This document shows, in pieces, positions 7,470-11,947 of a DNA stretch of 11,947 nt. Source of the stretch: a bacterium (lineage in GTDB: Bacteria > Vulcanimicrobiota > Vulcanimicrobiia > Vulcanimicrobiales > Vulcanimicrobiaceae). The DNA is taken from the NCBI GenBank assembly GCA_021807065.1, contig JAKAPO010000041.1, forward strand, positions 1-11,947. The letters are read 5' to 3'. The translations under genes and the position numbers were made by a program. Each line of letters opens with the position of its first letter. Positions within the stretch are counted from its first letter, which is position 1. The notes below the pieces were generated by a model. That model was not told the DNA's origin, made no database searches, and saw only the letters and a program-made list of their open reading frames with translations.

Positions 7470-7535
7470 CGTTCCTAGACCTTCCTTGTAGCGCTAGATT
7501 TCCAGCGATTGGATTCGCACAACAGACAGGGTATT

Positions 7536-7555
7536 CCTGGGCGTACGTTCCCAGG
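7536..7555. promoter_or_regulatory. Inverted repeat in the divergent lipoprotein/methyltransferase region
   Basis: CCTGGG (7536-7541) and CCCAGG (7550-7555) form perfect six-base arms around an eight-base spacer that itself contains the palindrome CGTACG. It lies between the divergent starts at 7469 (minus) and 7646 (plus) and overlaps a weak plus-strand promoter candidate (TTGGAT near 7509, TATTCC at 7532-7537, spacing 17). It could be an operator or a hairpin in the leader of the plus-strand transcript. Confidence 0.35.
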
Positions 7556-7645
7556 GCAGGAGGCTACGCGCGCGCAACGTAGGGAACGCCGTGGATTTCG
7601 CATGCATGCCGCGGTTTCTTGCCGTTGCGAGGGGGTGATTGCGCC

Positions 7646-8299
7646 GTGTTGAGAACCACGCGCTCGGCGGTCCTTCGTATTGCCGACGAGTTGCTTTTCC
7701 CCGTTCGCGCGCTTTTCATGGGACCGCAGGGGTACCTTGGGTTGACCTCGCTCCGCAATGAGCGGATGTGGCAGGTGGCCCGCTTCGCTCGCGGCCGTGT
7801 TCTCGACATCGGGTGCGGCCCCGGAAACCTTTTCATTTCGACGTTCATCGGTAAGGATAGCGGCGTCGGGATAGACGTGTTCCCGTACGAAGGTGTGGAC
7901 ACGGTAGTAGACGACGCTCTGCATCTTCCCTTTCCCGATGAGATCTTCGACACGATCACGTTGCTGGCGGTGGGGCACCACATACCCAGGCATGTCCGTG
8001 ACGCCGAATTTGCCGAGTTTGCGCGTGTCCTGAAACCCGGGGGTCGCCTGATTATGACTGAAGGCGAACCGATGACCCAGTGGCTCAGTCATCGTTGGAA
8101 CCCGTTTTTCCTCGGCCTCATCGGCAAGGTGGACATCAACCGCCAGCGCGGAGGGTTGAAGGAAGGTGAGGAGCATTTCATGCCGCGCCGCACGATATTA
8201 CGCCTTCTCAACACTCCACCGCTGCGCTACTCATTCATGAAGTATTTTCAATGGGGACTGAACCGAGTATATGTCGCTGAAAAGCTTTCTGCCAGTTGA
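7646..8299 (+). CDS. Class I SAM-dependent methyltransferase (Methyltransf_11 type)
   Basis: A 217-residue cytosolic methyltransferase. SAM-binding motif I is RVLDIGCGPGN (51-61), the acidic motif II GIDVFP (75-80), motif III-like DALHLPFPDEIFDTITLLAVG (90-110) and the post-motif FARVLKPGGRLIMTEGEP (125-142), a standard Methyltransf_11 layout. The substrate cannot be read; next to a sulfosugar enzyme and a flippase, methylation of a sugar or lipid carrier is most likely. The GTG at 7646 is preferred because GGGGGTGA lies about seven bases upstream; a TTG at 7619 would add nine residues before that site. It ends nine bases before the UDP-sulfoquinovose synthase ATG, so the two are almost certainly co-transcribed. 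Confidence 0.82.
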   Translation: MLRTTRSAVLRIADELLFPVRALFMGPQGYLGLTSLRNERMWQVARFARGRVLDIGCGPGNLFISTFIGKDSGVGIDVFPYEGVDTVVDDALHLPFPDEIFDTITLLAVGHHIPRHVRDAEFAEFARVLKPGGRLIMTEGEPMTQWLSHRWNPFFLGLIGKVDINRQRGGLKEGEEHFMPRRTILRLLNTPPLRYSFMKYFQWGLNRVYVAEKLSAS

Positions 8300-8308
8300 G
8301 AGTGGAAG

Positions 8309-9481
8309 ATGAGGATAGCACTCTTAGGAGGGGACGGCTACCTCGGGTGGCCAACCGCGATGGACCTAGCGTCAAAGGGACACGACGTTTGGGTCATCGA
8401 CAACTACCTGCGCCGCACACTGGCGATTCAAACTGGTTCAGAGCCGTTGATTTGCGCTCCGAATCTGCAACTGCGTGCCCAGCGCTTTCGTGAAGAAACG
8501 GGGAGTGAAATTCGGGTGCACGTTGGCGATTGCGCCAGTTTTGAGGAAATGGAGCGACTATTTCGAGAGTCGCAACCGGAAGCGGTAATCCACTATGCTG
8601 AGCAGCCTTCGGCCCCATATTCCATGATCGGCCGCAGCCAGGCCCGCCTAACGTTACAAAACAATCTCTCCGTAACGTTCAACACCATCTGGGCTGTTCT
8701 CGAGTTCGCGCCGGAGTGCCACATTATCAAGCTCGGAACGATGGGCGAGTATGGCACGCCGAACATCGATATCGAGGAGGGTTGGATAGAGATTTCGCAC
8801 AAAGGACGCTCGGACAAGTTTTTGTACCCGCGCGCCGCAGGCAGCCTTTACCACACGACGAAGGTTCTCGACACGGATCTGCTGTGGTTTTACGCTCGTA
8901 CCTACGGCATCCGCGTGACAGATCTCATGCAAGGTCCGGTGTACGGCCTCGCAACACCGCAGAGCCTCATGCACGATGACCTACTGCCGAATTTTCATTA
9001 CGATGACATCTTTGGTACGGTTCTTAATCGCTTTCTTACCCAAGCAGTTGCTGGCATTCCGTTGACCATATACGGTGAAGGCGGCCAGACACGGGGATAC
9101 CTTAACCTCCTTGACACGCTGCAGTGCATAAATCTCGCGCTTGGGAGTCCCGTGCAGAGAGGCGAGCTGCGCATTCTGAATCAGTTCACTGAAACCTTTG
9201 CGGTAACAGAACTCGCGGAGCGCGTCCAGCGGGCCGCGGCGACCATGGGATTGAGCGTCGGCGTTCAGCATGTGCCCAATCCGCGCAAGGAAAAGGAAAG
9301 GCACTACTACCAGCCTGTTCACACCGGATTCGCCAACTTGGGGTTAAGGCCGCATCTTCTGAGCGACGAAGCCCTGTCGGAGATGCTGGAAATCGTCAGC
9401 CGGTATCGCAAAGATATCGACTTGGCGAAAATGCTTCCGCGAGTCAGGTGGAGCTCGACAGAGACGCACGCACTCGCGTGA
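8309..9481 (+). CDS. sqdB: UDP-sulfoquinovose synthase (SQD1/SqdB family)
   Basis: Makes UDP-sulfoquinovose from UDP-glucose and sulfite in the cytosol, the source of sulfoquinovose for sulfolipid or sulfoglycan. It has 390 residues, near the mature plant enzyme. Family-specific motifs run throughout: GGDGYLGWPTAMDL (7-20, NAD-binding), DNYLRR (31-36), HYAEQPSAPYSMI (95-107), KLGTMGEYGTPNIDIEEGWI (141-160), YHTTK (181-185), LMQGPVYG (206-213), FGTVLNRF (235-242), YGEGGQTRGYL (255-265) and NQFTE (291-295). Catalytic Thr144, Tyr181, His182 and Lys185 are kept. Position 100 is Pro where SQD1 has EQR. The ATG at 8309 follows the methyltransferase stop by nine bases, with GGAAG just before it. Its 3' end overlaps the flippase gene on the other strand by 38 bases. 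Confidence 0.95.
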   Translation: MRIALLGGDGYLGWPTAMDLASKGHDVWVIDNYLRRTLAIQTGSEPLICAPNLQLRAQRFREETGSEIRVHVGDCASFEEMERLFRESQPEAVIHYAEQPSAPYSMIGRSQARLTLQNNLSVTFNTIWAVLEFAPECHIIKLGTMGEYGTPNIDIEEGWIEISHKGRSDKFLYPRAAGSLYHTTKVLDTDLLWFYARTYGIRVTDLMQGPVYGLATPQSLMHDDLLPNFHYDDIFGTVLNRFLTQAVAGIPLTIYGEGGQTRGYLNLLDTLQCINLALGSPVQRGELRILNQFTETFAVTELAERVQRAAATMGLSVGVQHVPNPRKEKERHYYQPVHTGFANLGLRPHLLSDEALSEMLEIVSRYRKDIDLAKMLPRVRWSSTETHALA

Positions 9482-10763
9482 TGCGGAAAAGCACGACGAG
9501 GAGCGCCCCGGCATCTGCAGCAAGAACGACCGAGACAATTTGCAGCGCCGAATGGTGGACAAACGCAATGGACGCAATCTCAGCTACGACGAGCAAGAGT
9601 AACGGCAAGGCAAACTCGTTGCGATCGATCCCGATGCGGTAAGACCCAGCGATATTGGCGAATGCCAGCATCGTTACGGCCACCCCGTACGGAAGGACCA
9701 GCGGTGAGGCGGCTCCATAGGCAACACCACCGATTGCTTCGACGATTTGTCGTGGCATGAGATAGAACAGCACGAGCGGAACGGTTGCGAAGGCTGCTGC
9801 ACCCGCAATGCCGGCGAAAAGAAGCGATCCCCCCGATCGTCGCAAGGCGGTGCGGGCCGCCGCCTTTGGAAGTATGACAGGAGCGAGAAAAGCGATGATC
9901 ATGGAGACGCCGCGGCCGGGCAGGGTGGCGGCGCTATAGAGGCCCGCTTGCCGGCTTGGCAGGTAATGCTTCGCCAGGACGATGTCGACATAGGCCAGCG
10001 CCCCGAGGCCGAAGTACGCAAGAGATATTTGTCCGCCGGTCTTAACAATCATCGAAACACCCAGACTCAGCTCCTGCGGGACGCTTTTGAAAGCGCGCCG
10101 GACGGCAAGCGCCGTGTACGCCGCCGAGGCCGTGCACGCCGTCAGTTGGCCGGCCAAGGCACCGACGATGCCGAGGCCGCCAAGGATGCCCGCAGCACCG
10201 AGGGTCGCTCTGCCAAAATTCTCGATGACGTACGAAATCGAGAATTCCTGGAAATGCTGCGTTCCTTGCAACACACCACGTACTACGGCAGCGAATGCCG
10301 TGAAGGCTGCTAGGAACGCCATCAGCAGTATTGCAGCAGGCCCCGTGACATGTAGAAAGGCAGAAAGCTGCGGGCACAGAATTAGCGCGAGTATGCCCCA
10401 ACCCACAAGCCCGGCGAAGCAGGTCCACAATAAGACATCACTGAGCCTGCGCAGCCTGCCAGTTTCACCGCTCGCGTGGAACCCAGCTGCAAGGCGGGCA
10501 ACCACCGTCGTTCCGACCGTAGAAATTGCGCCGACAAACGCTACCGCCGCCAGGAGGGAGGCCAAAGAACCGTAGTGCGCGACTCCCAGGCGACGACTCG
10601 CGTAGAGATGGAACCCATAGACCCCGGCGCTCGACAACGCGGTCGCAGCGAACAAATATCCGCCGTGCCTCAAGAAGTTTTCCGCCGCAAGCCACGCACG
10701 GACCGCATCGATCGTGCGTCGTAAGCCTCCACGGGGATTCGTGCTCTCGCCAGAGTCAACCAT
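9444..10763 (-). CDS. Wzx-like polysaccharide flippase (MOP superfamily)
   Basis: A 439-residue integral membrane protein with about twelve to fourteen hydrophobic segments, length and pattern of Wzx/PST-type lipid-linked oligosaccharide flippases. The N-terminal part (about 33-95) shows the family arrangement: hydrophobic helix, SRRLGVAHYGSLASL, then a second helix and a Gly/Arg-rich loop. Central NFGRATLGAAGILGGLG and YVDIVLAKHYLPSRQAGLYSAA (an Asp in a helix, then Gly-x-Tyr-x-Ala) are also typical. It probably moves undecaprenyl-linked repeat units across the inner membrane. No clear Shine-Dalgarno sequence precedes the ATG at 10763, but a good promoter lies about 60 bases upstream. Its 3' end overlaps sqdB by 38 bases. 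Substrate specificity cannot be predicted. Confidence 0.85.
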   Translation of the reverse strand: MVDSGESTNPRGGLRRTIDAVRAWLAAENFLRHGGYLFAATALSSAGVYGFHLYASRRLGVAHYGSLASLLAAVAFVGAISTVGTTVVARLAAGFHASGETGRLRRLSDVLLWTCFAGLVGWGILALILCPQLSAFLHVTGPAAILLMAFLAAFTAFAAVVRGVLQGTQHFQEFSISYVIENFGRATLGAAGILGGLGIVGALAGQLTACTASAAYTALAVRRAFKSVPQELSLGVSMIVKTGGQISLAYFGLGALAYVDIVLAKHYLPSRQAGLYSAATLPGRGVSMIIAFLAPVILPKAAARTALRRSGGSLLFAGIAGAAAFATVPLVLFYLMPRQIVEAIGGVAYGAASPLVLPYGVAVTMLAFANIAGSYRIGIDRNEFALPLLLLVVAEIASIAFVHHSALQIVSVVLAADAGALLVVLFRITRVRASLSSST

Positions 10764-10828
10764 AGGTTCAGCGTTCGGTCAGCCGATTGTTCCGCCCGCG
10801 TATCGTGACATAGCGTCGCTCACGCTGC

Positions 10829-10856
10829 AGTTTAAGCGCTGCTCACAGCAGGTCAA
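10829..10856 (-). promoter_or_regulatory. Putative sigma70-like promoter of the flippase gene
   Basis: On the minus strand TTGACC (10856-10851) is followed after 16 bases by TAAACT (10834-10829), five of six and four of six matches. A transcript would start near 10822 and leave a leader of about 60 bases before the ATG at 10763. This would let the flippase be expressed apart from the broken gene upstream. Confidence 0.5.
10839..10851. promoter_or_regulatory. Palindrome inside the flippase promoter spacer
   Basis: CTGCT-CAC-AGCAG forms perfect five-base arms lying between the -35 and -10 hexamers, where a bound repressor or spacer-twisting activator would act. The sequence does not match an operator I recognise. 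Short palindromes of this size occur by chance. Confidence 0.3.
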
Positions 10857-10860
10857 GGCG

Positions 10861-11645
10861 TTAGACACCAAGCGACCTCGCGTGGGAGGACCCTCGCGGC
10901 ATTAGGCGGGTGCCGGAGGCCGCTACGAGCGCGGCCACGATCGGGTGCAGAGCGGCGGATGCGCGTGACGCCAGCACACTTCCCAGGACCACGCCGGGCA
11001 GTGCGCCACAGAGCAGAAGTGCGGCGAGCCGGTAGTTCACGTTACCCAGCGCAACGTTTCCGAGGGCGGCGATGGCCGTGACAATGGGTGTATGGATCAG
11101 GCTCGTACCGAGCACGGCTGCCATCTGCGGGCAGCCTTTGGTGAAGTACAGCAGCGACACGCTGGGCGACCCTATGCCGACGCCAGTCGCGGTCATGACC
11201 GCTGCCACGGCCGTGCCAGCGAATCCGAGATACGAGGGTTCGTCGAGGCGCGTGTGGCCAGCGCGCAGACGCCGCGAGAAGGCGATGGTGAGTGCGTACG
11301 CAACCAGAACGATGCCAATCACTTGCCGCAACAGTTCGCGCGAACCGCGCACGTCGTGCTATCACATTACAGCCAGCAACGTGAGCCCCAGCAGGTTGCC
11401 CGCGAGAGCGGAAACCGCCAGAGGTACGGCCGACGTGCGATCGACTTGTTCGCGCAATTGTGGACAATCGAACTTGTGACCCGGATGACGGCGTTTATGA
11501 ACAGGTCCGTACCGACCGCGTCGAGCGGGTCGACCTGTAGCGCAAAGATCAGAAACAGCGCGCCGAGCGTCCCCGCCCCGACGCCGGTGGAACCTACTAG
11601 CAAGCCGATGAGCAGACCCACCAGGACCACGACGGCGTCGAGCAT
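10861..11645 (-). pseudogene. TauE/SafE (TSUP) family permease, disrupted
   Basis: Two halves of one TauE/SafE-type membrane protein (sulfite or sulfur-compound export family) lie in different frames. The first half starts at ATG 11645 with LVGLLIGLLVGSTGVGAGTL and DPLDAVGTDLF, the usual N-terminal Gly-rich repeat, and runs to about RRPYLW (11418). The frame then has to shift to continue as LAVSALAGNLLGLTLLAVM, which meets two adjacent in-frame stops, TGA-TAG (11364-11359). The same frame then continues as RGSRELLRQVIGIVL and the second Gly-rich repeat (FAGTAVAAVMTATGVGIGSPSVSL) to TAA 10861-10863. The total of about 260 codons fits the family. One frameshift plus two stops makes a single base-calling error an unlikely cause. 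The start overlaps the cysC stop by one base (TGATG), so it was once coupled to cysC. Confidence 0.82.
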
Positions 11646-11947
11646 CACGGCCGCGCACGCAGGATCTCGCACAGCCCCGTCACGGCCGACACATATGCGA
11701 GCAAGTCGCCCCCGCAGGCGTCGATGCCAGCATATGTGGTGTCGATGACGAGCTCGGGTGACTCGGGCGGCTCGTACGGCGCGGAGACGCCGGTGAATTC
11801 GGCTATCTCTCCAGAGCGCGCTCGTTTGTACAGGCCCTTCGTGTCGCGCGCTTCGCACGTCGCCAGATCGGCACGCACATAGACTTCGTGGAAGCGTTCC
11901 CCCGCAGCTTTGCGCGCGATCTCGCGGTCGCGCTGCATCGGCGAGAT
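11645..11947 (-). CDS. cysC: APS kinase, C-terminal part (partial)
   Basis: Phosphorylates APS to PAPS, the donor for sulfotransferases. The gene runs off the right edge, so the Walker A motif is not visible; 100 residues remain. They match the second half of APS kinases closely: ISPMQRDREIAR, then FHEVYVRADLATCEARDTKG (strand, Cys-Glu-x-Arg-Asp, substrate loop), LYKRARSGEIAEFTGVSAPY and EPPESPELVIDT. The TGA at 11645-11647 overlaps the ATG of the broken TauE/SafE gene. A fusion with ATP sulfurylase or another domain at the N-terminus cannot be excluded. Confidence 0.92.
   Translation of the reverse strand: MSPMQRDREIARKAAGERFHEVYVRADLATCEARDTKGLYKRARSGEIAEFTGVSAPYEPPESPELVIDTTYAGIDACGGDLLAYVSAVTGLCEILRARP

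Noticed and set aside
7475..8176. Minus-strand open frame of 233 codons across the methyltransferase
   Set aside because: The plus strand holds the clear methyltransferase; the frame has no recognisable domain.
10861..11352. The second half of the TauE/SafE protein as an intact short gene
   Set aside because: It lacks the N-terminal repeat, starts at a GTG without a ribosome binding site, and the missing half lies directly upstream in another frame, so it is part of a pseudogene.
1..11947. CRISPR arrays, tRNA or rRNA genes, transposase genes or insertion-sequence ends
   Set aside because: No regularly spaced repeats, cloverleaf-like sequences or transposase motifs were noticed on reading either strand.

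Overview
The window is a GC-rich bacterial chromosomal segment that looks like part of a cell-surface or extracellular polysaccharide locus. The organism cannot be named. The Wzx-type flippase, a lipoprotein with an N-terminal signal, sigma70-like promoter hexamers and Shine-Dalgarno-led GTG/TTG starts fit a Gram-negative bacterium. The sulfur genes are bacterial assimilatory types (Fe-S cluster APS reductase, CysC-type APS kinase).

Layout, left to right. (1) On +, at 2-1715: the C-terminal end of a family 2 glycosyltransferase, a NodB-type polysaccharide deacetylase and an APS/PAPS reductase (CysH), each joined to the next by an ATGA stop/start overlap. (2) On -, at 1712-2743: a nucleotide-sugar 4,6-dehydratase of the CapD/PseB type, convergent with cysH so that the two stop codons share a CTAG. 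(3) On +, at 2945-5074: a large GT-C-like multi-spanning membrane protein. (4) On -, at 5105-5647: an unrecognised protein with a winged-helix-like region and no standard start codon, followed by about 330 bases with no clear gene. (5) On -, at 6066-7469: a CmoB-like methyltransferase preceded by a small lipoprotein. (6) On +, at 7646-9481: a class I methyltransferase and then a clear UDP-sulfoquinovose synthase (SQD1/SqdB family). (7) On -, at 9444-11947: the 3' part of APS kinase (cysC), a broken TauE/SafE (sulfite exporter family) gene, and a Wzx-like flippase with its own promoter.

The main result is how the sulfur genes fit the glycan genes. UDP-sulfoquinovose synthase joins sulfite to UDP-glucose. 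CysH makes sulfite from APS. The TauE/SafE family includes sulfite exporters, and here that gene is inactivated. CysC uses the same APS pool. No typical sulfolipid partners (SqdX, SqdD, SqdC) are in the window; glycosyltransferases, a deacetylase, methyltransferases and a flippase are. I infer a locus that makes sulfoquinovose on site and builds it into a secreted or surface glycan. That is a hypothesis: the enzyme families are seen in the sequence, the product is not.

Several genes have unusual starts (GTG, TTG, possibly CTG or ATC), and the strand switches often, with overlapping 3' ends. This fits a locus assembled from several pieces.
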